NCBI RefSeq assembly: GCF_017498565.1
Contig: NZ_CP071794.1
Coordinates: 1,054,001-1,118,000, forward strand
From: Parasphingorhabdus cellanae
GTDB lineage: Bacteria > Pseudomonadota > Alphaproteobacteria > Sphingomonadales > Sphingomonadaceae
DNA: 64,000 nt
Direction of reading: 5' to 3'
Below are positions 8,219 to 16,087 of the stretch, piece by piece (position 1 is the first letter of the stretch; each line of letters begins with the position of its first letter). The translations under genes were made by a program, and so were the position numbers. Below the pieces are notes generated by a model. The model saw only the letters and a list, made by a program, of their open reading frames with translations. It made no database searches and was not told where the DNA came from.

Positions 8219-10006
8219 ATGCGACGTTTCTCAAATTTTTCCAAAGTCTTGTGCGGGTTTGCAGCCATCAGTTTGGTCGGCTCACCAGGCGTGGCATCTC
8301 TGGACGCCCAATCACGGCAAGGAAAACGACCAGACCTGGTGCGCATACCCCCTCCATATCCGGTAAATTGCGGCCTTTTTCGACAATATAATAGAGATCA
8401 AATCAGAGCCACAGGTGTGAGAAATAGCCGTGCAGGCGCGCTGCAAAACGCACCGGTTTCTGTTGCGCCGCCGCCTCCACCTCCTCCACCGCCGCCATCA
8501 TCCAAGGCGGCGCCAGTCAGCCAATCAATTGCTGGCGGAGCTATCGCTCGTCAAAGTCGGATCACACCGCCCGGCCCATATCCTTATCCTTATCCACGGC
8601 CACAAACACAGGACCGCGAGCAATATGCTGGCAAGGATGTGGCAAGCATAAAGCGGGTCGTCGACGAGCCGGTTTCTACTTTTGCCGTGGATGTCGACAC
8701 CGGCAGCTATTCAAATGTTCGTCGTTTTTTGAAAGACGGTAAAATGCCGCCGGAAGCAGCGGTGCGGACTGAGGAAATGATCAATTATTTCCGCTATGAT
8801 TATCCTGCACCCACCAGCCGGGACGTGCCGTTTAGTGTATCTACTGATATTTCCACTACGCCCTGGAATGATGCCAGCCGCTTGCTCCGCATTGGACTGC
8901 GGGGATATGATGTAAATAGCGGCGAGCGGCCCCGGGCCAATCTGGTATTTCTAGTCGATGTTTCCGGCTCGATGGGCAGCGAAGACAAATTACCGCTGGT
9001 TAAATCCACATTGACTTATCTCGCAAATGAACTGCGCAGCGACGACCGGGTATCGATTGTTGTCTATTCCGGAACAGTCGGTCTTCTGCTTGCGCCAACT
9101 TCCAACAAAAGCCACGTCAGAGAAGCGGTTGACTGTCTCTATGCCAGCGGCTCAACTGCCGGTGGTGATGCTCTGAAGCTAGCCTATTCTACTGCACGTC
9201 AACATTTCCTGAAAGGTGGCATTAACCGGATCATCATGGCGACAGACGGTGACTTTAACGTTGGCACCTCCAGTACCGATCAGTTAAAAAAGATCGTCGC
9301 CAAAGAGCGGGAATCCGGTGTGAACTTGACTATGCTTGGCTACGGCACTGGCAACATCCGCGATGAGCTTATGGAAGGCATCGCCAATGTCGGTAACGGC
9401 AACTACGCCTATATTGACAGCGCCATGGAGGCGCAAAAAGTGTTGGGAGACGAGCTTAGCTCCACATTGTTCACCATCGCCAAAGATGTCAAAATCCAGA
9501 TTGAGTTTAATCCCGCGCATGTGAAGGAATATCGCTTGATCGGTTATGAGAACCGTCTTCTGGCAGAAGAGGATTTCGACAATGATAAAGTCGACGCGGG
9601 CGATATTGGAGCGGGTCACCAAGTGACGGCACTGTATGAAATCATGCCGTCAAAATCATCCGGTTGGTTACCTGAACGCCGATATCCCGCAAATCGCACT
9701 GTCAAAGGCCAGTCGGGTTTCAAGGGTGAAATGGCCCAGGTTAAATTGCGCTACAAGCTGCCCGGCGGCACCAAATCCCGTCTGATTAAACGGCAAATAG
9801 GCTCCAAAGGTCTACTCGGTGCAAATGCACCTAGCGGAGATATGGCCTTTGCCGTCGCAGTTGCCGCTTTTGGCCAGAAACTGCGTGGAGACAAATATCT
9901 CGGCGACTATGGCTTTCAGAATATCGAAAAACTTTCCGGCAGCGGCGGGGATTTCTGGCGTCAGGAATTTCGCAAACTGAGTAACTTAGCTCAGAATCAA
10001 ACCTGA
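8219..10006 (+). CDS. YfbK-like von Willebrand factor A domain protein
   Basis: A 595-residue exported protein. The ATG at 8219 has GGGAG upstream and gives a signal peptide (to about LDAQ, residue 31). A low-complexity linker with ten consecutive prolines lies at 84-93. Then comes the YfbK N-terminal domain (DEPVSTFAVDVDTGSYSNVR, about 149-168), the VWA domain with MIDAS motif DVSGS at 247-251, and the C-terminal DUF3520-type region (about 420-590). VWA proteins of this type bind partners through a metal ion; the E. coli homologue has no firm function. Proximity to the M48 protease hints at joint envelope work, which is inference. Confidence 0.9.
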   Translation: MRRFSNFSKVLCGFAAISLVGSPGVASLDAQSRQGKRPDLVRIPPPYPVNCGLFRQYNRDQIRATGVRNSRAGALQNAPVSVAPPPPPPPPPPSSKAAPVSQSIAGGAIARQSRITPPGPYPYPYPRPQTQDREQYAGKDVASIKRVVDEPVSTFAVDVDTGSYSNVRRFLKDGKMPPEAAVRTEEMINYFRYDYPAPTSRDVPFSVSTDISTTPWNDASRLLRIGLRGYDVNSGERPRANLVFLVDVSGSMGSEDKLPLVKSTLTYLANELRSDDRVSIVVYSGTVGLLLAPTSNKSHVREAVDCLYASGSTAGGDALKLAYSTARQHFLKGGINRIIMATDGDFNVGTSSTDQLKKIVAKERESGVNLTMLGYGTGNIRDELMEGIANVGNGNYAYIDSAMEAQKVLGDELSSTLFTIAKDVKIQIEFNPAHVKEYRLIGYENRLLAEEDFDNDKVDAGDIGAGHQVTALYEIMPSKSSGWLPERRYPANRTVKGQSGFKGEMAQVKLRYKLPGGTKSRLIKRQIGSKGLLGANAPSGDMAFAVAVAAFGQKLRGDKYLGDYGFQNIEKLSGSGGDFWRQEFRKLSNLAQNQT

Positions 10007-10216
10007 TAATGATTCGCCGCCAGCCAAGCTTTTGCGGAAAAGCATTAATGCGTTAACCATATTTGCTAAGTAATTGTATCATATGGGGACAAATTCAGCC
10101 CGTTTCGTCGGATAATGGACATCCTGACCAAATGGCTGAACTGGACTCAACGCTAATTATCCTTCATTTTGGAAGATGATTATCGATAAAAAACGAACTT
10201 AGTAAGGGGTTCCGCA

Positions 10217-10963
10217 ATGGAAATTGGGGGTAAGATATTAGTTGGTGTTGCCGCCACTGTTATTTTGGCGCTCGTCGGCCACTACACCACGGGCGATAAT
10301 TACGTCACTGGTCTTGAAAAAGCAGCGCAAACCGAATTGACCGCGCAGGGCATGGACGGTGTTAACGTTACGTTCTCACGCGACCCTCTAGCTCGCAATG
10401 CTGTTCTTGATGGCGATGTTTCTGAAGATATGAAACAAAAGGCACTTAATTCTGTCTCTGGAATTACCGGTGTCTACAGTGCGGTCTGGGCAGGCGACGG
10501 CACAATTGCAGCTGACAAAACGGACGATCGCAATCGAGATGTGAATGCTGCAGTGACACAATGTCAAACTGGCGTCGATCAAGCGATTGACGGCGAAAAA
10601 CTAAGCTTCCGGTCTGGCAGCGCCTACATCTCACCTGCATCCAATAAACTGCTGGACAAAATAGCGGCTGCTCTCAAGCCTTGTTCGGACGTGACAATCG
10701 CTGTCGGTGGACATACGGACAATAACGGCAATGCTCAGGTCAACAAAATCCTGTCTCAAGAACGAGCTGATCGTGTGCGTGCAGGTCTGGTTGAGCGCGG
10801 TATTCCGGAAAACCTTGTCACAGCAACTGGCTTCGGCGCTGAGAAACCATTGGCCTCAGGCGATGGTCCCGGTGCCGATGCTCAGAACCGCCGCATTGAG
10901 TTTAATGTGCAGGCGACAAATAATAACCAAATAAATGATGCGAAATCGCAACAGGGGGGATGA
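10217..10963 (+). CDS. OmpA-family protein with N-terminal membrane anchor and BON-like region
   Basis: A 248-residue protein. A single membrane helix (about 6-22) is followed by a segment resembling a BON fold (LTAQGMDGVNVTFSRDPLARNAVLDGDV, about 40-90). The OmpA C-terminal domain (about 125-233) contains IAVGGHTDNNGNAQVNKILSQ and the peptidoglycan-binding style NRRIEFNV. Family domains bind diaminopimelate in peptidoglycan. The arrangement of membrane helix, BON-like segment and OmpA domain is reminiscent of mycobacterial ArfA. It heads a cluster with a 33-residue membrane peptide (3 bases downstream) and an anchored helix-hairpin-helix protein. Confidence 0.88.
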   Translation: MEIGGKILVGVAATVILALVGHYTTGDNYVTGLEKAAQTELTAQGMDGVNVTFSRDPLARNAVLDGDVSEDMKQKALNSVSGITGVYSAVWAGDGTIAADKTDDRNRDVNAAVTQCQTGVDQAIDGEKLSFRSGSAYISPASNKLLDKIAAALKPCSDVTIAVGGHTDNNGNAQVNKILSQERADRVRAGLVERGIPENLVTATGFGAEKPLASGDGPGADAQNRRIEFNVQATNNNQINDAKSQQGG

Positions 10964-10966
10964 ACC

Positions 10967-11068
10967 ATGCCACTATTAGTAGAAAATCTGTTGCTCCTTC
11001 TGACGACTTTTGCGATTGGGCTCGGGATTGGCTGGCTTATCTGGGGCCGCAATCGTGATGAAATTTGA
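10967..11068 (+). CDS. 33-residue single-pass membrane peptide
   Basis: The ATG at 10967 lies 3 bases after the OmpA stop, with the G-run GGGGGGATGA as ribosome site inside the previous gene's end. The product starts MPLLVENLLLLLTTFAIGLG, forms one membrane helix and ends with a WGRNRDEI tail that is probably cytoplasmic. The tight spacing and good ribosome site favour a real gene over chance. Function unknown; a small partner of the neighbouring envelope proteins is plausible. Confidence 0.65.
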   Translation: MPLLVENLLLLLTTFAIGLGIGWLIWGRNRDEI

Positions 11069-11143
11069 ATGGAAAAGGCTTGCAGCGCAAAATATTGCCG
11101 CTCGGTCATCCAAATTTAAGAATGAATATAGGGGTTTAAGATA

Positions 11144-11761
11144 ATGATATCGCTGATTTCTGCAAATTGGCTGCTATTCCTGATTGCTCTACTGATCGGT
11201 GTTGCGACGGCTTTTTGGGCCTGGGCCGCATCGGGCCGTGATCGGTCAATGGATAATTTTGATGCCGATGACGGCTTGCTGGAAAAAGCTGGCGACGCCG
11301 TTGCTCCTGTTCCAGAACCGGTTGTGCCCTCCGCAGTTCCCGCGCCAGCTCCGGCGCCAGTTACACCAAAAGCTGCAGCACCGGCTGCGGCGGCTACAAC
11401 AGCAGCGGCGAAAGTTGCACCTGCACCAATGCCTGCACCGCGTCCGCGCAAGCGTCCGGTTGTGGCAGAAACACCGCCACCACCGCCGCCAGGGAAACCT
11501 AACATTACCCCTGCCAAGGGTGACCCCGACAATCTGCGCTTGATTAAAGGCGTCGGCCCGAAATTGAACAGCTTGCTCAATAATTTGGGCGTAACGCGCT
11601 ATGATCAAATTGCCGGCTGGAAAGAAGCAGAGATTGAGGAAGTCGACAAATATCTGGAAAGCTTTAGCGGCCGAATTACCCGCGATTCCTGGATCGATCA
11701 GGCTAAATATCTCGCAAAAGACGATATTGCGGGATTTGAAAAGAAATATGGCAAGCTCTAA
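11144..11761 (+). CDS. Membrane-anchored helix-hairpin-helix protein
   Basis: A 205-residue protein. An N-terminal membrane helix (about 7-26) is followed by a long Ala/Pro-rich linker (about 50-120), and then DPDNLRLIKGVGPKLNSLLN and YDQIAGWKEAEIEEVDKYL (about 126-165). That end resembles the helix-hairpin-helix domain seen at the tail of some NuoE and ribosomal L21 proteins in alphaproteobacteria. Such domains bind DNA or mediate protein contacts; KGVGPK is the classic hairpin turn. Anchoring it to the membrane by a flexible linker next to an OmpA protein is unusual. Its start has GGGG about 10 bases upstream. Confidence 0.8.
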   Translation: MISLISANWLLFLIALLIGVATAFWAWAASGRDRSMDNFDADDGLLEKAGDAVAPVPEPVVPSAVPAPAPAPVTPKAAAPAAAATTAAAKVAPAPMPAPRPRKRPVVAETPPPPPPGKPNITPAKGDPDNLRLIKGVGPKLNSLLNNLGVTRYDQIAGWKEAEIEEVDKYLESFSGRITRDSWIDQAKYLAKDDIAGFEKKYGKL

Positions 11762-11792
11762 AGCTTAGGTTAGGCCGTTTTGGATTTTACCG

Positions 11793-12605
11793 CTAATGCC
11801 CCATTACCAGGGGTATTCTTGTATCGTTGAGTAGATTTTTGGTTACCCCACCGAATAAGGTTTCGCGCAGGCGGCTATGCCCGTAAGCGCCCATTACTAA
11901 CGCGGCAGCCCCCTTCTCTATCGCAAATTCAGCTATAATATCAGAAGCCTCGTTCCCCTTGCCCTTTAATATATGGAGCACTGTCGAAACGCCATGCCGC
12001 GCAAGAAAAGTCGACGCAGCTGTATGAGGAAAATCACCATCATCATCGCCGACTGTCACCAAGTGAACCTCGCTGGCCAATTTGAGCATCGGCAAAGCTA
12101 ATCGCACGGCTTTAGCTGCTTCGGCAGACCCGTTCCATGCGACGACCATCGGTTTCTGGCAATCATAAGAACTGCTTTCAATTGGTACCACCAATATAGC
12201 GCAATGAGCATGCACCGCCACATCACCAGCAATCGGCAACGGTTCATCACCGGCATTGCGCTTACCATAAGATTGGCTGACGATAACTAGGTCGGCGAGG
12301 CGACTCCGTTCCGTCAACAACGTTGCCGGATCACCCAACCCGGTTTGCCAATCCCAAGAGACATCTTCTTCTTTCAGGCGTTGCTCGATCCGTTCGCGAT
12401 GCGCCCGTTCCGCCGCATCCATATCTTCGAAATTTATCCCAGTGACAAAATCGCCGCCCATCGGACCGAAAGACATTGGTGCAAATTGTGTTGTCGGCTG
12501 AACACAAGTCAGATGTCCATCATAACCTCGGGCAACGTCCAAAGCGACCTGTAGCCGCGATTCAAAACCACTATCTTCAAACACATGCAATAATATTGTT
12601 TTCAA
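11793..12605 (-). CDS. Universal stress protein, tandem USP domains
   Basis: A 270-residue cytoplasmic protein with two USP folds. The first starts MKTILLHVFEDSGFESRLQVAL, the second at about residue 150 (KPMVVAWNGSAEAAKAVRLAL). The second ends with GAYGHSRLRETLFGGVTK, close to the ATP-binding G-x2-G-x9-G pattern. Such proteins support survival in starvation and low oxygen. An FNR-like site sits 67-80 bases upstream of the start (12672-12685), which suggests induction when oxygen falls, in line with the FnrL gene elsewhere in the window. Confidence 0.93.
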   Translation of the reverse strand: MKTILLHVFEDSGFESRLQVALDVARGYDGHLTCVQPTTQFAPMSFGPMGGDFVTGINFEDMDAAERAHRERIEQRLKEEDVSWDWQTGLGDPATLLTERSRLADLVIVSQSYGKRNAGDEPLPIAGDVAVHAHCAILVVPIESSSYDCQKPMVVAWNGSAEAAKAVRLALPMLKLASEVHLVTVGDDDGDFPHTAASTFLARHGVSTVLHILKGKGNEASDIIAEFAIEKGAAALVMGAYGHSRLRETLFGGVTKNLLNDTRIPLVMGH

Positions 12606-12671
12606 TGCATTTCTCCCATCAGCCCCCTCTTGGGCAAGCAGGAATTATCGCTTTGCTATCAGCAACTCGCA

Positions 12672-12685
12672 TTGATCTGGCTCAA
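12672..12685 (-). promoter_or_regulatory. FNR-like box before the universal stress gene
   Basis: TTGATCTGGCTCAA matches TTGAT-N4-ATCAA at 9 of 10 defined positions. Its centre is about 73 bases before the start codon at 12605, a spacing similar to that of the perfect box before ccoN. Activation by the FnrL encoded at 31105-31824 is inference. Confidence 0.55.
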
Positions 12686-12722
12686 AATATCCAGCCATTC
12701 TCTCAATTATGGGCCAGATCTT

Positions 12723-13229
12723 TTAGATTATCTCCAGGACGTCGCCTGATTCCAACGTCGGCAACAATGCGTCCATTGCTGTGCGATCAATAGCGATACA
12801 GCCTTCCGTAGCTCTGTTTTTATAACAGATATGGAGGAAAATCGCACTGCCCTTAACAGCCAATGGCGGCTTATCATTATGGCCAAGGATAACAATTATA
12901 TCGTATAGCGGATCATCCCGGATAAGGGCTTCCGCGCTAAACGGGTGGGGCAGTCTAACCGGTCGGTTGTAAGCTGGATCAACCGGATCATCGGACCAAC
13001 CATCTTGCAAGCCAATCCAACGCCATGGCAGTTTCAGTCCCGGTGCCGGAGCACTACGGCCAGGACGAAATAAAACCACTCGGATTGGCCAATTGCCAAC
13101 TGGCGTATGGCCATCGCCTTCCCGCTTTTGATCAGCCCGACATGGGCCATTGCGACCAACGGTGCAGCTCACCACCTGCCGGTTGAATGTGAGTGTTAGA
13201 CGATCCGTATCAACGCGAAGGACGCTCAA
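12723..13229 (-). CDS. L,D-transpeptidase family (YkuD-type) protein
   Basis: A 168-residue protein with the YkuD catalytic core: a glycine-rich entry (GDGHTPVGNWPI), HNDKPPLAVKGSAIFLHICY and the Cys motif RATEGCIAI, where His and Cys form the active site. It has no clear signal peptide, as in several short sphingomonad relatives. Family enzymes make 3-3 cross-links or attach lipoproteins to peptidoglycan. The start is TTG, whose TTGA overlaps the TGA stop of ribA. No ATG fits, so translation is probably coupled to ribA. Confidence 0.85.
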   Translation of the reverse strand: MSVLRVDTDRLTLTFNRQVVSCTVGRNGPCRADQKREGDGHTPVGNWPIRVVLFRPGRSAPAPGLKLPWRWIGLQDGWSDDPVDPAYNRPVRLPHPFSAEALIRDDPLYDIIVILGHNDKPPLAVKGSAIFLHICYKNRATEGCIAIDRTAMDALLPTLESGDVLEII

Positions 13230-14302
13230 AGCTTGTGGCCAGTGCGGTCCCGTTTGGTATCGAGATAATATTCATTATGCGGATTGGCGGCAATCTTGAC
13301 CGGAAGACGCTCTTCTACCGATACCCCACAACCCTCCAGACCTTCAACTTTTTCTGGATTATTGGTGAGTAGCTTGACCGCCGGGATATTAAGCAAATCA
13401 AGCATCCGTGCAGCGATCGAAAAATCGCGCGCATCGATGGCAAAGCCCAGACGCTGGTTAGCATCGACAGTATCAAATCCCTGGTCCTGCAAAGCATAAG
13501 CCCGAAGCTTATTGATCAACCCAATCCCGCGCCCCTCTTGCCGCAGATATAAAAGCACACCCCAATTGGCCTCGCTCATCTGGCCCAACGCCGCGTGGAG
13601 CTGCGGTCCGCAATCGCATTTCAGGCTGCCCAACACATCGCCCGTTAGACATTCGCTGTGCAGACGAACCACAGGGGTCGTTTCATCCCGTTCGCCGACA
13701 ACCAATGCCACATGATCGGTTGAATCCGCTTCACTGCGGAAGCCATAGATATGAGCCTTGGCATCGGCCGCCACAGGCAATTTGGCATGGGCGCTGATGA
13801 CCAACGCATTGGAATCGGCATAAGCGGTTACATCATCAATTCGCAGCTTGTCTTCAGCCGGCTCATCCATGACTAAAAAGGCTGGAAGCAATCCACCATG
13901 CCGCGCCAACTCCATAGCCGTTTTAGCCGCTTCAGGGTGGGCCAGCTCTTCACTTAAAAATGGGCCTTTCATAGGGTGCTGCATATCCAGCACCGGATCG
14001 GCAATCGCTATAATCTCCTCGGCAGTGGCCGCATAGGTCAAACTGATTTGAACAGGCAAGGCTGGGTCAGCGGAAGCACGCTGGTTTAACAATTTCAATG
14101 TGTCCGCCCGGCTTGATGAAATGAGAAGTTTTACCTCAGAACGCGAAGACAGATGTTGATCGAGATCTACTGTTTCGACAGGGAGCAGATTCAGCACGCC
14201 ATCAGCCGCCTCAACACCTATCGGCCAACCGCGCCTTAGCGCATCGATCGCCTTTGCCGCGCGCCGCGCGCGTGCGGATTCAGAGGAAACAGGTGGCGCC
14301 AT
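13226..14302 (-). CDS. ribA: GTP cyclohydrolase II with a degenerate RibB-like N-terminal domain
   Basis: A 358-residue protein. The C-terminal half (from about 170) is a full GTP cyclohydrolase II: HSECLTGDVLGSLKCDCGPQ with the zinc cysteines, YLRQEGRGIGLINKLRAY and LTNNPEKVEGLEG. It opens riboflavin synthesis from GTP. The first half resembles DHBP synthase but has lost key residues: the usual GHTEA is HPEAA, and no acidic loop is seen. It is probably not active as RibB, so a separate ribB would be needed. xthA ends directly upstream with no gap and the L,D-transpeptidase overlaps downstream. Confidence 0.94.
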   Translation of the reverse strand: MAPPVSSESARARRAAKAIDALRRGWPIGVEAADGVLNLLPVETVDLDQHLSSRSEVKLLISSSRADTLKLLNQRASADPALPVQISLTYAATAEEIIAIADPVLDMQHPMKGPFLSEELAHPEAAKTAMELARHGGLLPAFLVMDEPAEDKLRIDDVTAYADSNALVISAHAKLPVAADAKAHIYGFRSEADSTDHVALVVGERDETTPVVRLHSECLTGDVLGSLKCDCGPQLHAALGQMSEANWGVLLYLRQEGRGIGLINKLRAYALQDQGFDTVDANQRLGFAIDARDFSIAARMLDLLNIPAVKLLTNNPEKVEGLEGCGVSVEERLPVKIAANPHNEYYLDTKRDRTGHKL

Positions 14303-15097
14303 TTAAAATTTAAATTCCGTAATAAGCGGAGCGTGGTCAGACGGTTTGGTCCAGCCGCGAGCGTCTTCATGAACAACATGGCCAGTTGCTTTGTCGGCCA
14401 ATTCCGGACTGACCCAGACATGGTCCAGTCGTCGCCCTTTATCGGACGCACGCCAATCGCGTGCGCGGTAACTCCACCATGTATAAAGGCGCTCGGGGTC
14501 GGGTATGAACTTGCGGCCAATGTCGACCCAGTCATGCGCAGCCTGTAGCTTAGCCATTACATCTATTTCAATTTGCGTATGGCTAACAACATTGATCAAC
14601 TGTTTGTGGCTCCATACATCTGATTCTAGGGGGGCGACGTTAAAATCGCCCAGCAATATCGTCGGTGTATCTAAGGACGAAGACCAGTCGGTCATACGCT
14701 GATAGAAATCCAGTTTCTGACCGAATTTCGGGTTTTCGTCACGGTTCGGAATTTCTCCACCCGCCGGGATATAGACATTCTCGATACGAATGCCATTTTC
14801 GAGACGTGCACCGACATGCCTAGCCTCGCCATTGGCTTGCCAATCGAACCGTTCATCTTTGTGCAACGGAACGCGGCTGATCATTGCAACGCCATGATGC
14901 ATAGGCTGACCGTTCAAAATCAAATGATTATAGCCCAATTGGCGGAAGACCCCTTCGGGAAACTGATCATCGCGGACCTTGGTCTCCTGTAGGCAGAGAA
15001 CATCTGGTGCTTCTTCCTTCAAAAATCGTTCGACAATTTCGATTCGGGCGCGGACGCTGTTAATATTCCAGCTCACGACTTTCAGGGTATCACTCAT
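14303..15097 (-). CDS. xthA: Exodeoxyribonuclease III
   Basis: A 264-residue AP endonuclease/exonuclease of the EEP family. The ATG at 15097 has AGGAG upstream and gives LKVVSWNINSVRAR as N-terminus; longer starts lack this. Catalytic motifs are LCLQETKVRDDQFP (Glu), LLGDFNVAPLESDVW (Asp-Asn), RLDHVWVSPEL and the final PSDHAPLITEF (Asp-His). It repairs abasic sites in DNA. Its stop codon abuts the ribA ATG, so xthA-ribA-LDT probably form one transcript. Confidence 0.96.
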   Translation of the reverse strand: MSDTLKVVSWNINSVRARIEIVERFLKEEAPDVLCLQETKVRDDQFPEGVFRQLGYNHLILNGQPMHHGVAMISRVPLHKDERFDWQANGEARHVGARLENGIRIENVYIPAGGEIPNRDENPKFGQKLDFYQRMTDWSSSLDTPTILLGDFNVAPLESDVWSHKQLINVVSHTQIEIDVMAKLQAAHDWVDIGRKFIPDPERLYTWWSYRARDWRASDKGRRLDHVWVSPELADKATGHVVHEDARGWTKPSDHAPLITEFKF

Positions 15098-15175
15098 GGC
15101 TAAACTCCTAGCCATGATAGCGGAAAAAAGCCAAGCCAAAAGCCAGACGAAATCCTATATTTTTAGATGGTTCAA

Positions 15176-15310
15176 GGACGAAAAACCCCCACCTCCGGGG
15201 GCATTTAGGAGGTGGGGGCTAACTCGCGTTCGTCACGCATAGGATGATTTGAAACTTAAATAATCAGGTAACAGGGGGAAAACCTGATTGCCTCATCTCA
15301 TCCTGTAACC
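15176..15310 (-). ncRNA. Candidate small RNA with anti-Shine-Dalgarno core
   Basis: The 289-base gap between lolA and xthA contains, on the minus strand, a TATAAG-like -10 element (15316-15311). An 8-bp hairpin with a C-rich loop (15289-15262) follows, then a very strong terminator at 15218-15181. Ends are approximate. The terminator's 5' arm reads CCCCCACCUCC, followed by U, and so contains CACCUCCU, identical to the 16S rRNA anti-Shine-Dalgarno. It may be an independent sRNA or be cut from the lolA 3' end. No -35 element could be fixed. Confidence 0.45.
15181..15218 (-). terminator. Intrinsic terminator downstream of lolA
   Basis: Perfect 11-bp arms CCCCCACCTCC (15186-15196) and GGAGGTGGGGG (15208-15218) enclose an 11-base loop. 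On the minus strand the hairpin is followed by TTTTT (15185-15181). It ends transcription coming from lolA or from the candidate sRNA before xthA. Confidence 0.85.
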
Positions 15311-15386
15311 CTTATAGAACCGTGTTTCTGTCGCTTAGATGAACGAAACCTGTCAGCCTTTCCGCTGGTCGAAGGCGCGGCTCCAT

Positions 15387-16016
15387 TCATCGCCCACGGC
15401 GTCCTTTTCTTCGAGGATCGGTCCAGTTGAACGCCTTATTGGCCACTGGAACGCCGAATTTTTGATCGGAAAGCCGGATGGATGTCCGGTTATTTTTCGA
15501 ATCGAGCGATACCCAACCATCCAACCGCAAACCCGCAGGGGCGCCAGCGACTTTGGTGAAAATCATCGTAATCACGCCATATTCAGGGCGTTTCGGGTCA
15601 CGCACTTCCACACTCAATACATTCGGATTACGAGTCGGGATGATTTTTCCATATTTCGACAAATCCCGTTCAGGATTTAGCAGCGCACCAAGCGGACTGT
15701 TTTTGATCGGCCAACGCTGCACCTGATTCACTTCATAATCGATCATCGTCAACGCTTTGCCGTCACCAACGATCAGCAGATTGGCTTCCTTGCCATATTG
15801 AAAGCGTATCCGGCCCGGCTGCTTTAAGGTCAATTTCCCAGGCAATAGCTGCCCATTGCGGCTGGTTTGCGTGAAATTGGCGGTCATGGTGGTCATAGCC
15901 CGCAAATGGTTGGAAATGGCGTTGATATCATCTGCCGGGCTTTGCTGGGCCGTTACCGGAACCGAGGCCGCAAACGCCAATGGCGCCGAAACAATGGCTA
16001 AAGCATATCTCAACAT
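15387..16016 (-). CDS. lolA: Outer-membrane lipoprotein carrier LolA
   Basis: A 209-residue periplasmic protein with a signal peptide (to about PVTAQ). The LolA fold is shown by MTANFTQTSRNGQLLPGKLTLKQPGRIRFQYG, LLIVGDGKALTMIDYEVNQVQRWP and a C-terminal beta sheet. LolA picks up lipoproteins from LolCDE and carries them to the outer membrane. AGGAG lies 9 bases before the ATG. It lies downstream of ftsK on the same strand (70-base gap), so the two may be co-transcribed. The basic tail RKGRRGR is a small peculiarity. Confidence 0.92.
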   Translation of the reverse strand: MLRYALAIVSAPLAFAASVPVTAQQSPADDINAISNHLRAMTTMTANFTQTSRNGQLLPGKLTLKQPGRIRFQYGKEANLLIVGDGKALTMIDYEVNQVQRWPIKNSPLGALLNPERDLSKYGKIIPTRNPNVLSVEVRDPKRPEYGVITMIFTKVAGAPAGLRLDGWVSLDSKNNRTSIRLSDQKFGVPVANKAFNWTDPRRKGRRGR

Positions 16017-16087
16017 ATTGAAAACTCCTGAAAAATATTCTTACCACCTAGCCAAAAGCGATTGAACATCACCTGAATTGCCGCTTC

